Shown in pieces: positions 36,080-44,313 of a DNA stretch of 64,000 bases (position 1 is its first letter; each line of letters starts with the position of its first letter). The DNA is from Actinotalea endophytica. Its GTDB lineage: Bacteria > Actinomycetota > Actinomycetes > Actinomycetales > Cellulomonadaceae. Where the stretch lies: assembly GCF_025717005.1 (NCBI RefSeq), contig NZ_JAOVZU010000008.1, positions 35,302 to 99,301 of the forward strand, in the 5' to 3' direction. Both the position numbers and the translations under genes were made by a program. The notes beneath the pieces were generated by a model. The model was not told where the DNA came from. It did no database searches and saw only the letters and a list, made by a program, of their open reading frames with translations.

Positions 36080-37741
36080 ATGGCCAAGCCAGTCGTTCTG
36101 ACCGTGGACGACGAACCCGAGGTGCTCAACGCGATCGCGCGGGACCTCCAGGCGCGGTACCGCAAGGACTACCGCATCGTGCAGGCCGGCTCGGGCCAGG
36201 AGGCGCTCGACGCGGTGCGCGAGCTCAAGCGGCGGGGCGCCGCGCTCGCGCTGCTCATCGTGGACCAGCGGATGCCGGGGATGTCCGGCACCGAGCTCGT
36301 GGCCCAGGCGATCACGCTGTACCCGGACGCCAAGCGCGTCCTGCTCACCGCCTACGCCGACACGGACGCGGCGATCACGAGCATCAACACGCTGAACCTC
36401 GACTACTACCTGATGAAGCCGTGGGACCCGCCCGAGGAGCGGCTCTACCCGGTGCTCGACGACCTTCTCGACGACTGGCGCGCGAACGTCCCGGCGACCT
36501 ACCAGGGCATCCGGGTCGCGGGCACGCTGTGGTCCCCGCGCTCGCACACGGTCAAGGACTTCCTGGCCCGCAGCCAGATCCCCTACCGGTGGATGGACGT
36601 CGAGAAGGACGCGGCGGCCGCCGCGCTGGTCGAGTCACAGGCCGACGGGCCGATCCGGCTCCCGGTGCTGTACTTCCCGGACGGCTCGACGCTCGTGGAC
36701 CCCGACGTCCCGCAGCTCGCGGCGAAGGTGGGCCTGCGGGCTCCCGCCCAGCAGCCGTTCTACGACCTGATCATCGTCGGCGCCGGGCCGGCCGGTCTGG
36801 CCGCGGCGGTCTACGGCGCGTCCGAGGGGCTGCGCACCGCGGTCGTGGAGCGCGACGTGCCCGGCGGTCAGGCCGGGACGAGCTCGCGGATCGAGAACTA
36901 CCTGGGCTTCCCGGGCGGGATCAGCGGGGCCGACCTCGCGCGGCGCGCGGCAACCCAGGCGCGACGGCTCGGCGCCGAGCTGCTGGTCGCGCAGGAGGTC
37001 ACGTCGCTGCGGGTCGAGGACTCGTACAAGGTCGTCACGCTCGACGACGGCAGCGAGCTGCGCTGCCACGCCCTCGTGCTGGCGACCGGGGTCACGGTCC
37101 GCACGCTCGACGTCCCGGGCGTCGAGCCGCTCCTCGGCGCCTCGGTGTACTACGGCGCGGCCGCCTCGGAGGCGGTCAGCTACCGCGACAAGCGGGTCGT
37201 GGTGGTGGGCGGGGCGAACTCGGCCGGCCAGGGCGCGATGTTCCTGTCCCGGTTCGCCGCCGAGGTCGTCATGCTGATCCGCGGCGAGTCGCTGGACCGG
37301 AGCATGTCGCGCTACCTGATCGACCAGATCGAGGCGACCGAGAACATCACGGTCCGTCCGCACGCGGTGGTCGCCGGGTTGACCGGCAGCACCCACCTGG
37401 AGCAGCTGACCATCCGGTACCCGCGCGAGGACCGCGAGGAGACGCTGCCGGCGGACGCGCTGTTCGTGTTCATCGGCGCCGTCCCGGGCTCCGGACTCGT
37501 CAAGGACGTCGTCGAGCTGGACCGGGCCGGCTTCGTGCTCACCGGTCAGGACCTGCTGGTCGGCGGGCGCCGGCCGCGCGGCTGGACGCTCGACCGCGAC
37601 CCGTTCCTGCTGGAGACGAGCGTGCCGGGCATCTTCGCCGCGGGCGACGTCCGGCACGACGTGATCCGTCGGGTCGCCTCAGCGGTCGGGCAGGGCGCGG
37701 TGGCGGTGAGCCTCGTGCACAAGTACCTCGAGACGGTCTGA
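36080..37741 (+). CDS. Response regulator fused to glutaredoxin-like and thioredoxin-reductase-like domains
   Basis: A 553-residue fusion. Residues 1-130 are an intact receiver: D10/D11, phospho-acceptor D62 in LLIVDQRMPGMSG and K113 in YLMKPWD. Residues 145-220 resemble glutaredoxin (RVAGTLWSPRSHTVKDFLAR, then LPVLYFPDGSTLVDP), but both active cysteines are serines (SPRS). Residues 228-553 are thioredoxin-reductase-like: FAD site LIIVGAGPAGLAAAVYGASE, GGQAGTSSRIENYLGFPGG, NADPH site VVVVGGANSAGQGAMFLS and FAAGDVRHD. The CxxC of true reductases is replaced (VYYGAAASEA). So it cannot reduce thioredoxin in the usual way. ATG 36080 follows AGAGGAG. The upstream kinase is the likely phospho-donor. 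Confidence 0.9.
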   Translation: MAKPVVLTVDDEPEVLNAIARDLQARYRKDYRIVQAGSGQEALDAVRELKRRGAALALLIVDQRMPGMSGTELVAQAITLYPDAKRVLLTAYADTDAAITSINTLNLDYYLMKPWDPPEERLYPVLDDLLDDWRANVPATYQGIRVAGTLWSPRSHTVKDFLARSQIPYRWMDVEKDAAAAALVESQADGPIRLPVLYFPDGSTLVDPDVPQLAAKVGLRAPAQQPFYDLIIVGAGPAGLAAAVYGASEGLRTAVVERDVPGGQAGTSSRIENYLGFPGGISGADLARRAATQARRLGAELLVAQEVTSLRVEDSYKVVTLDDGSELRCHALVLATGVTVRTLDVPGVEPLLGASVYYGAAASEAVSYRDKRVVVVGGANSAGQGAMFLSRFAAEVVMLIRGESLDRSMSRYLIDQIEATENITVRPHAVVAGLTGSTHLEQLTIRYPREDREETLPADALFVFIGAVPGSGLVKDVVELDRAGFVLTGQDLLVGGRRPRGWTLDRDPFLLETSVPGIFAAGDVRHDVIRRVASAVGQGAVAVSLVHKYLETV

Positions 37742-37770
37742 GCGCGGGGCGCCGGACCGCGAGCCGCGAC

Positions 37771-39678
37771 TCACGACCCGGCAGGCGCCGAACCGGTGAC
37801 GCCGCTCGGCTCGGCGGCGGCCCGGCTCTCCTCGAGCTCGGCGATGAGCGTCTCGGCGTCGTAGGGACCGATGTGGCGCGTGCTGCCGACGAAGAACGTC
37901 GGGGTTCCGCGCGCCCCGCTGGCCTCCGCGCTCGCGACGTCCGCCCGGATCCGCTCGACCAGCTGCGGGTCGTCGAGGTCCTGCAGGAACCGCGTGACGT
38001 CCAGCCCGAGGTCCGCGGCGTACCCGGCCAGGCAGTCGCGTTCGAGCTCGTCCTGGTGCGCGAACAGCAGGTCGTGCATGGCCCAGAACGCACCCTGCGC
38101 GCCGGCGGCCTCGGCCGCGGCTGCGGCAAGCTCGGCGCTCGGGTGCACGTCGGGCAGCGGCAGGTGCCGGAAGACGTAGCGCAGGTCCGGCCCGAAGTGC
38201 TCCCTGACCTGCGCGGCGACGCCGGTCGCGCGGGCGCAGAACGGGCACTCGAAGTCGCCGTACTCGACGAGGGTCAGGGGCGCATCCGCCGGGCCCATGA
38301 CGTGGTCGCCGGTCGGGTCGACCGGGCGGTCGAGCACGGTGGGCAACGACGCCGTCCGCTCGCCGTGCAGCACCGCGGCGAGCCGGAACACGAGCCAGCC
38401 GAGCCCGGTCGCGAGCACGAGGGCGAGCAGCACGCCGACCGTCGCCTCGTCGCGCAGGGTCGCCGACTCGAACGCGAGGCCGACGATCAGCAGCGACACG
38501 GTGAAGCCGATGCCGGACAGCGCAGCCCCGCCGAGCACCTGCCCCGGCCCGACGCCCTGCGGCAGCCGGCCCAGCCCGGCACGCGCGCCGCCGAGCGCGA
38601 CCGCGCCGATGCCGACGAACTTGCCGATCACCAGGCCGAGCACGACGCCCCAGGTGATCGGCGAGCGGAGCGCGTCGGCGAGCAGCCCGCCGCGCAGGTC
38701 CACCCCCGCGTTCGCGAGCGCGAAGACCGGGACGACCACGTAGACCGCCCACGGCAGCAGGACGACCTGGAGCCGCTCGTTCACCGGCACCGCGCGGGCG
38801 ACGGCCTCCTGCGCGGAACGGCCGACCTCGGGCATCGGCGACTGCCGGAAGGCCGTGAACCAGCGCGCCGCACCCTCGACCTCGGGTCGCCGCGGCCGGT
38901 AGGACGGGATGCACAGCCCGGCCGCCATCCCGGCGATCGACGTGTGCACGCCGGACTCGAGCGTGGCCCACCAGATGAGCAGGGCGACGAGCACGTACGG
39001 CCAGGTCCGCCAGACCCCGAACCGGCCGAGCAGCACGAGCGCGGCCAGGCCGACGACCGCGAGCACGAGCGCCCAGACCTGCATCCCGTGGGAGTACGCG
39101 ACGCCGATCACCGTGACGGCGACGATGTCGTCGAAGACCATCAGGGTGAGCAGGAACACCCGCAGCTGGGTGGCCGACGACGGCCCGACCAGGGCGAGCG
39201 CACCGAGCAGGAACGCCGTGTCGCTGCCGATCACCACGCCCCAGCCGCGCGCGGCGTCCCCCGAGGAGTTCACCGCCAGGTACAGCACCGCGGGCAGGAC
39301 CAGACCGCCGACCCCGGCGAGCACGGGCAGCACGAGCCGCCTGCGTTCGGTGAGCTCCCCGACCGAGAGGTCGCGGCGCACCTCGAGCCCGACGACGAAG
39401 AAGAAGACCGCCATCATCGCGTCGTTGATCCAGTGGCCGAGCGACATCGAGATCCCCATGTCGCCGAGCGCCACGGAGAGCTCGGTCTCCCACAGCCCGC
39501 GGTAGCCCGCGGACCAGGGTGAGTTCGCCCAGAGCAGCGCCAGCGCGGTCACCGCCAGCAGGATCGACGCGCTGCCGGCCTCGGTGCGCATGAAGCGTCG
39601 CAGCGGCACGGAGAACTGACCGAGCAGCTGGCGCGGGGCGGTTTGCCCTGAGATTGCCCGTGTCAAGGCGCGGGACAT
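37771..39678 (-). CDS. nhaA: NhaA Na+/H+ antiporter fused to a DsbA-like thioredoxin domain
   Basis: A 635-residue fusion. Residues 30-435 are NhaA with about 11-12 helices: [35 protein letters not shown], and the ion-site aspartates D183/D184 in [14 protein letters not shown]. Residues 455-620 are a DsbA/DsbG-like thioredoxin fold with the CxxC C478-P-F-C481 ([16 protein letters not shown]) and the cis-Pro segment [14 protein letters not shown]. Such fusions exist in actinobacteria; the thiol domain may sense or act on redox state near the membrane. It is convergent with the REC-reductase gene (29 bp), placing two thiol-fold proteins side by side. The ATG at 39678 is the start used. Confidence 0.92.
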   Translation of the reverse strand: MSRALTRAISGQTAPRQLLGQFSVPLRRFMRTEAGSASILLAVTALALLWANSPWSAGYRGLWETELSVALGDMGISMSLGHWINDAMMAVFFFVVGLEVRRDLSVGELTERRRLVLPVLAGVGGLVLPAVLYLAVNSSGDAARGWGVVIGSDTAFLLGALALVGPSSATQLRVFLLTLMVFDDIVAVTVIGVAYSHGMQVWALVLAVVGLAALVLLGRFGVWRTWPYVLVALLIWWATLESGVHTSIAGMAAGLCIPSYRPRRPEVEGAARWFTAFRQSPMPEVGRSAQEAVARAVPVNERLQVVLLPWAVYVVVPVFALANAGVDLRGGLLADALRSPITWGVVLGLVIGKFVGIGAVALGGARAGLGRLPQGVGPGQVLGGAALSGIGFTVSLLIVGLAFESATLRDEATVGVLLALVLATGLGWLVFRLAAVLHGERTASLPTVLDRPVDPTGDHVMGPADAPLTLVEYGDFECPFCARATGVAAQVREHFGPDLRYVFRHLPLPDVHPSAELAAAAAEAAGAQGAFWAMHDLLFAHQDELERDCLAGYAADLGLDVTRFLQDLDDPQLVERIRADVASAEASGARGTPTFFVGSTRHIGPYDAETLIAELEESRAAAEPSGVTGSAPAGS

Positions 39679-39732
39679 GCGGGCCAGGCTAGCCGAGCAC
39701 GTCGCACCGGGCGAGACCCGCGAACCGTCGGC

Positions 39733-40389
39733 TCAGAGCAGGCGGCGCGCCGCCGCCCACCGGGTCAGCTCGTGCCGGCTGGAGAGCTGGAGCTTGCGGA
39801 GCACCGCGCTGACGTGGGTCTCCACGGTCTTGATCGAGATGAACAGCTCGCCGGCCACCTCGCGGTAGGAGTACCCGCGCGCGATCAGCCGCATCACCTC
39901 GCGCTCGCGCGCCGAGAGCCGGTCGAGCTCGTCGTCACCGGTCGCGACGTCGGCCGACGCGCCGAACGCGTCGAGCACGAAGCCCGCGAGCCGCGGCGAG
40001 AACACCGCGTCACCCGACGCGACCCGCCGCACCGCGTTCGACAGGTCCTCGCCGCTGATCGCCTTGGTCACGTAGCCCCGCGCTCCGGCCCGGATCACCG
40101 CGACCACGTCCTCGGCGGCGTCGGAGACCGACAGTGCGAGGAAGCGCACGTCGGCCGCGACGTCGGCACAGCGCCGCAGCACCTCGGCGCCGCCGCCGCC
40201 GTCCCCGCCGGGCAGGTGCACGTCGAGGAGCACCACGGTGGGCCGCAGCTCGTGCACGACCGCGACCGCGGAGTCGACGTCGTCCGCCTCGCCGACCACC
40301 CGGACCCCGGCGTCCAGCGACGCCTTCACCCCGGCCCGGAACATCCGGTGGTCGTCCACCAGCACGGTGTCGATCACGCTCTCGCTCAC
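39733..40389 (-). CDS. LuxR/NarL-type response regulator (PspC two-component system)
   Basis: A 218-residue regulator. The receiver has D12/D13, phospho-acceptor D56 (TVVLLDVHLPGGDGG) and K in RGYVTKAISGEDL. The C-terminal LuxR helix-turn-helix is LSAREREVMRLIARGYSYRE through ISIKTVETHVSAVLRKL. The GTG start (40389) overlaps the kinase stop as GTGA, so the two are translationally coupled. It probably controls the divergent PspC genes and other envelope genes. Confidence 0.92.
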   Translation of the reverse strand: MSESVIDTVLVDDHRMFRAGVKASLDAGVRVVGEADDVDSAVAVVHELRPTVVLLDVHLPGGDGGGGAEVLRRCADVAADVRFLALSVSDAAEDVVAVIRAGARGYVTKAISGEDLSNAVRRVASGDAVFSPRLAGFVLDAFGASADVATGDDELDRLSAREREVMRLIARGYSYREVAGELFISIKTVETHVSAVLRKLQLSSRHELTRWAAARRLL

Positions 40390-41642
40390 GCTTCCCTCTC
40401 CTCCGCCTGTGCGGCGACCGGCAGCCGCAGCTCGACCTCCGTGCCCCCGGCACGGCGCCGCACCGTCGCGGTACCGCCCTGACGGCGCATCCGGCCGATG
40501 ATCGACTCTCGCACGCCGAACCGGTCCTCGGGCACCGCGTCCAGGTCGAACCCTTCGCCGCGGTCCTTCACGAACACCTCGATCGCGGTCGGTCCGGCCT
40601 CGAGGTACAGCGACACCGGCGGCCGACCGTGCCGGACGGCGTTGACCAGCGCCTCGCGGGTCGCGCGCAGCAGGGCCGCCGTCGCCTCGTCCGGGACGCG
40701 GTCGCCCACGACGACCACCTCGACCGGCACGCCGAGGTTGTCCTCGACCTCCGCGACCACCTCGCGCAGCTCGGCGGCGACCGACGTGCCCGGGTCGACC
40801 CGGTCGTCGTAGAGCCAGGACCGCAGCTCGCGCTCCTGAGCACGGGCCAGCCGCGCCACCTCGTCGGCGTCTCCCGAGCGCGAGCGGATCAGCGCGAGGG
40901 TCTGCAGCACCGAGTCGTGCAGGTGGGCGGCGATGTCGGCTCGCTCGGACTCGCGTGCGCGGGCCAGCCGCTCGTCGGACAGCGCCCGCACCAGCCGCAG
41001 CCACCACGGCGCGAGCACGAGCGCCGCCCCCACCAGCACGGCGAGCGCCGCGAGCGCCGAGTTCACCAGGTCCTCGACCGGCACGTCCCGGCCGACCAGC
41101 AGGAAGACCCCGACCCCTGCGAGCGCGGTTCCCCCGAGCAGGCGCAGCACGCTGACCGGCACCCGGGACCGGCCCGCACGCGGCTCGCGCTGCACGGCGT
41201 CCAGCTGGCTCCAGGCCAGCGCGGTGCCGCCGAGCAGGATCAGCACGGGCAGCAGCCACGTCCCACCGACGTCGAACCCGCGGCGGGACGCGAGCAGCAC
41301 GGCGGCGGCCCCGAGCAGCAGGATGCCGCCCGCGATCTCCGGCCACGGCAGGCTCCGCTCGGGCACCTGCAGCCGCCGGGCCAGCCGCGCCGACGCGGCG
41401 GGTCGGGTGGAGGCGGCCGCCTCGACCGGGTCACCGGCCGGGATGGTCACCCACCAGAAGACGTAGAGGAAGAAGCCCGCGCCGCCGAGCGGGACCAGCA
41501 GCACCAGGACCAGGCGCACCGCCACGACCGGCAGGCCGAGGTGGGCCGCGAGGCCTGCGGCGACCCCGCCCAGCACCCGACCGCGCCGCGGCCGGCGCAG
41601 CGGCAGTCGCACGGGTCGCTCGGTGGTCTCCACGGCGACCAT
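40386..41642 (-). CDS. PspC-domain sensor histidine kinase
   Basis: A 418-residue membrane kinase. The N-terminal PspC domain (residues 20-75) is RGRVLGGVAAGLAAHLGLPV followed by RLVLVLLVPLGGAGFFLYVF. Four more membrane segments lie at about 105-240. The HisKA_3 phospho-site is in ESERADIAAHLHDSVLQTLA, and the ATPase has ATREALVNAVRHGRP and DRGEGFDLDAV. The start is taken as ATG 41642 after GGAGCG; a GTG at 41648 is possible. It pairs with the LuxR regulator downstream and is divergent from a PspC membrane protein, so it likely monitors envelope stress. Confidence 0.9.
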   Translation of the reverse strand: MVAVETTERPVRLPLRRPRRGRVLGGVAAGLAAHLGLPVVAVRLVLVLLVPLGGAGFFLYVFWWVTIPAGDPVEAAASTRPAASARLARRLQVPERSLPWPEIAGGILLLGAAAVLLASRRGFDVGGTWLLPVLILLGGTALAWSQLDAVQREPRAGRSRVPVSVLRLLGGTALAGVGVFLLVGRDVPVEDLVNSALAALAVLVGAALVLAPWWLRLVRALSDERLARARESERADIAAHLHDSVLQTLALIRSRSGDADEVARLARAQERELRSWLYDDRVDPGTSVAAELREVVAEVEDNLGVPVEVVVVGDRVPDEATAALLRATREALVNAVRHGRPPVSLYLEAGPTAIEVFVKDRGEGFDLDAVPEDRFGVRESIIGRMRRQGGTATVRRRAGGTEVELRLPVAAQAEEREA

Positions 41643-41780
41643 GGTCACACGCTCCGGGCCCGTGAGCGCCGCCCTCGGGGCCGGATCCGGGGTGGTTCAG
41701 GGTGCCGGACCTCAGGATCAGGGTCGCCTCAGGGCAGGTCCCTGATGTCCGCGGCCCGCCCGCCGGGCAGCATGGCTGTC

Positions 41781-43283
41781 ATGGACGAGACCTCGACACA
41801 GCCGACCGAGCCCACGCCACGGCGCAGCGGCGCGGACGGCTTCTTCGACTCCGTGCGCGGGATCGGCGTGGTGCGCACCGACGATCGATGGATCGGCGGC
41901 GTGGCCGGCGGCATCGCGCGACGGTTCGCGATCGACCCGGTGGTGGTGCGCGGCCTGATCGGCGTGTCGGTGCTGCTCGGCGGCATCGGCCTGGTGCTCT
42001 ACGGCATCGCGTGGCTGCTGCTGCCCGAGGAGTCCGACGGGCGCATCCACGCCCAGCAGCTGCTGCACGGCGACGTGAACGTCGCGGTGCTCGGCGCGGT
42101 CGGCGCCATCGTCCTGGGCCTGAGCGTCCCGGTCTCCGGGAGCCCCTGGTTCTGGGGCGGCGGCGGCAGCGAGCTGGCCGGCTGGTTCCGCGGGCTCGCC
42201 TGGCTCGCCGCGGTCGCGATCGTCGTGGTCGTCGTCGTCATGGCGCTGCGCTCGCGCGGTCCCGGCACCGCGCCCCGCACGAGCCTGCCGCGGCCGATGC
42301 CCTACCCGCCCGCCGGTGGTCCGGGCCCCTACCCGACCACCCCGCCGCCGGCGACCAGCCGGCCGTTCGACACGACCCAGCCGATCGACACGTCCGAGTC
42401 GACGGTCGGCGCACCCACAGGAGGAACCATGAGCACCGACACCGCGGGCGGCCCCGAGGCACCCGCGAGCGCACACCCTACGTCCGGCGCACCCACCTAC
42501 GGCGTCCCCGCGTACGGCCCGCCCACGTACGGCGGCCCGACCGGCCAGCCCGGTGGCCCCGGAGCCCCCGGCGGCCCCGGCTACCCGTGGAACCCCGCGC
42601 CGTGGCCCCCGCCCGGCCCGTCCACCGCTCTGCCGCGGCCGGACCGCACCGGGGGCGGGATCGTCTTCGGCGTCGTGGGCGCCCTGACGCTGCTCACCCT
42701 CGCCGGCCTGATGTACGCCGAGCGGACCGGGCTGTACGACGGACCGGTCGCCACGACGACGCTCACCGTCGGCCTGGCGCTGCTCGGTCTGGGCATCGCC
42801 TACCAGGGCCTGCGCGGCCGCCGGGCCGGTGGCCTCACCGCGATCGCGATCATCGGGCTGCTGGTCGCCGCGCCGATGACGGCCGCGGCGCGCTGGGACG
42901 GCGAGTGGATCGCCTCCGCGGGCCCGGTGGGCGACGTGTCCGCCACCCCGACCTCGGTCACCTCCGCGGAGGAGGGCGTCCGGGTCGGCGCAGGCACCGT
43001 GGTGCTGGACCTGACCGAGGTCCCGCTGGGCAGCGACCCGGTGGTCGTCCCGGTCCGGGTCGGCGCCGGAGACCTGACGCTGGTGATCCCGGCCGACGTC
43101 GCGGTGGTCGCCGACGTGGCGCTCGGCGCCGGTGAGGTCACCTGGCTGGACGACGAGGCCGTCAGCGGGCTCGGCAACGAGCCGCACACCTACCTGTCGC
43201 CCGCGGCCGAGGAGGGCGAGCCGACCCGGATCGAGCTCGACGTCCGCGTCGGCCTGGGCACCGTGACCGTCGAGGAGGACTGA
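41781..43283 (+). CDS. PspC-domain membrane protein with Pro/Gly-rich linker and toast-rack-like C-terminus
   Basis: A 500-residue protein. Residues 30-85 are a PspC domain (RWIGGVAGGIARRFAIDPVV, then GGIGLVLYGIAWLLLPEES). Two more membrane helices follow, then a ~110-residue low-complexity linker rich in Pro, Gly, Thr and Tyr (repeats of PTYG and PGGPG). Three further helices (about 300-375) precede an outward beta-rich domain with repeated VGAG/VRVGLGTV strands, resembling the bacterial LiaF-like/'toast rack' fold. ATG 41781 is preferred by homology; ATG 41772 is possible. It probably works with the divergent PspC kinase. Confidence 0.82.
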   Translation: MDETSTQPTEPTPRRSGADGFFDSVRGIGVVRTDDRWIGGVAGGIARRFAIDPVVVRGLIGVSVLLGGIGLVLYGIAWLLLPEESDGRIHAQQLLHGDVNVAVLGAVGAIVLGLSVPVSGSPWFWGGGGSELAGWFRGLAWLAAVAIVVVVVVMALRSRGPGTAPRTSLPRPMPYPPAGGPGPYPTTPPPATSRPFDTTQPIDTSESTVGAPTGGTMSTDTAGGPEAPASAHPTSGAPTYGVPAYGPPTYGGPTGQPGGPGAPGGPGYPWNPAPWPPPGPSTALPRPDRTGGGIVFGVVGALTLLTLAGLMYAERTGLYDGPVATTTLTVGLALLGLGIAYQGLRGRRAGGLTAIAIIGLLVAAPMTAAARWDGEWIASAGPVGDVSATPTSVTSAEEGVRVGAGTVVLDLTEVPLGSDPVVVPVRVGAGDLTLVIPADVAVVADVALGAGEVTWLDDEAVSGLGNEPHTYLSPAAEEGEPTRIELDVRVGLGTVTVEED

Positions 43284-43284
43284 G

Positions 43285-43557
43285 ATGGACGAGATCTACC
43301 CGAACGAGCCCAGCACGACCGAGACGAACGGCACCGCTGACGCCGCACCGGCGCCCACGGCCGCTCCCGTCACCGCGACGGGTCTGCGGGTCGGCACCCT
43401 GGTCTGGGGGCTGATCGTGGCGGCCGTCGCAGTGGGCATGGTCGCGATCGCGAACGGCGCACTGTTCGACATCGAGCTGGCGATCATCGTGCTGCTGGCC
43501 GCCGCAGGACTCGTCCTGCTGGTCGGCTCCGTGGTCCGCGCCCGCAAGCGGGCGTGA
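43285..43557 (+). CDS. Small two-helix membrane protein next to PspC gene
   Basis: A 90-residue protein. A Thr/Ala/Pro-rich N-terminus (to ~38) is followed by two membrane helices (VGTLVWGLIVAAVAVGMVAI and IELAIIVLLAAAGLVLLVGS) and a short basic tail RARKRA. Its ATG lies 1 bp after the PspC stop with GAGGACTGAG as ribosome site, so it is co-expressed. Function is unknown, probably an accessory of the PspC system. Confidence 0.75.
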   Translation: MDEIYPNEPSTTETNGTADAAPAPTAAPVTATGLRVGTLVWGLIVAAVAVGMVAIANGALFDIELAIIVLLAAAGLVLLVGSVVRARKRA

Positions 43558-43583
43558 GCGTCGGCCGGGTGGAGGGCCCGGCC

Positions 43584-43636
43584 GACACGACGCAAGGGCG
43601 GCCGCCCCGGGGGCTGGGGAGGCCGCCCTTCGTGTC
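43584..43636. terminator. Bidirectional hairpin terminator between convergent genes
   Basis: Arms AAGGGCGGCC (43594-43603) and GGCCGCCCTT (43621-43630) pair perfectly. They extend through GACACG/CGTGTC with a 4-base bulge. It lies between the convergent stops at 43557 and 43673, and A/T-flanked ends suit termination on both strands. Confidence 0.82.
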
Positions 43637-43672
43637 ACCCTCGCGGCCCGCCGACCGCGAGGGTGGGGAGGA

Positions 43673-44122
43673 TCAGGCGCTCGCGCTCGCGGTCGCCGGA
43701 GCCGAGACCTTGACGGAGGCCAGAGCGGTGACCGCCCAGCCGAGCAGGATCGTCAGCAGACCCATCCCGATCGCGAACGCGGCCACACCGAACGCGACCA
43801 CGGAGGTGAAGAGCGAGGCACGCAGGAACGACGCGTTCATCGCGGTCGCCCGCAGCGGGTCCTCACGGTCGAGCTCGGCGTAGGTCTTGCCGCCGGTCGC
43901 CTCGAGAGCGTGGTGCTTGATGATGTCGGCCTGGTAGTACGCGTCGAGCGGGCCGTTCACGGTCTTGCCGGCGAACGCCGCAGCGTCCTCGGCGACCGTG
44001 ATGTTCTCGTCCGCGAGCTGGCTGGAGACCAGGCCCCAGGTCACGCCGCCCGCGATGATCATCAGCAGGCCCGCGACCATCGCGACGATTCCTACGATCT
44101 TGACTGCCTTCGTGTTGCCCAT
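43673..44122 (-). CDS. Membrane protein of unknown function
   Basis: A 149-residue protein with an N-terminal helix (VKIVGIVAMVAGLLMIIAGG), an outside loop of about 70 residues (ENITVAEDAAAFAGKTVNGP, then ADIIKHHALEATGGKTYAEL) and two C-terminal helices (SLFTSVVAFGVAAFAIGMGL and LLTILLGWAVTALASV). ATG 44122 is preferred because GGGAAGGG lies 6 bases before it; ATG 44128 is too close. Upstream are a DosR-like box and several palindromes, so expression may be oxygen or stress linked. No family name can be given with confidence. Confidence 0.7.
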   Translation of the reverse strand: MGNTKAVKIVGIVAMVAGLLMIIAGGVTWGLVSSQLADENITVAEDAAAFAGKTVNGPLDAYYQADIIKHHALEATGGKTYAELDREDPLRATAMNASFLRASLFTSVVAFGVAAFAIGMGLLTILLGWAVTALASVKVSAPATASASA

Positions 44123-44203
44123 GTCCATCCCTTCCCGATGTCCGGGCCCCTGCCCGGGAGCCGCTTGCCACGGCGTCTACAGGAAGAATGGTGGACCCTC
44201 GAC

Positions 44204-44259
44204 GCCCATATGTGGGCCAGAAGTCCGGGTGTCCTAGGACCCAGGCCTTTGGTCCCGCA
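44204..44259 (-). promoter_or_regulatory. Promoter region with DosR-like box and palindromes
   Basis: GCCCATATGTGGGC lies at about 44204-44217, the palindrome GTCCTAGGAC at 44231-44240, and at 44240-44259 (minus strand) TGCGGGACCAAAGGCCTGGG. The last shares 13 exact bases with the box upstream of sucC and resembles GGGACC-N3-GGCCC, an actinobacterial DosR-type site. It is 118-137 bp before the membrane protein start. Confidence 0.45.
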
Positions 44260-44313
44260 TCATGGGACGACTCGATCTCGCTGAGCGGTCATCTCGGGAC
44301 AGGCCGGGCGGGC

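Noticed and set aside
40134..41771. Upstream extension of the PspC membrane protein frame
   Set aside because: It is antisense to the kinase and regulator genes and has Arg/Gly/Pro-rich composition.
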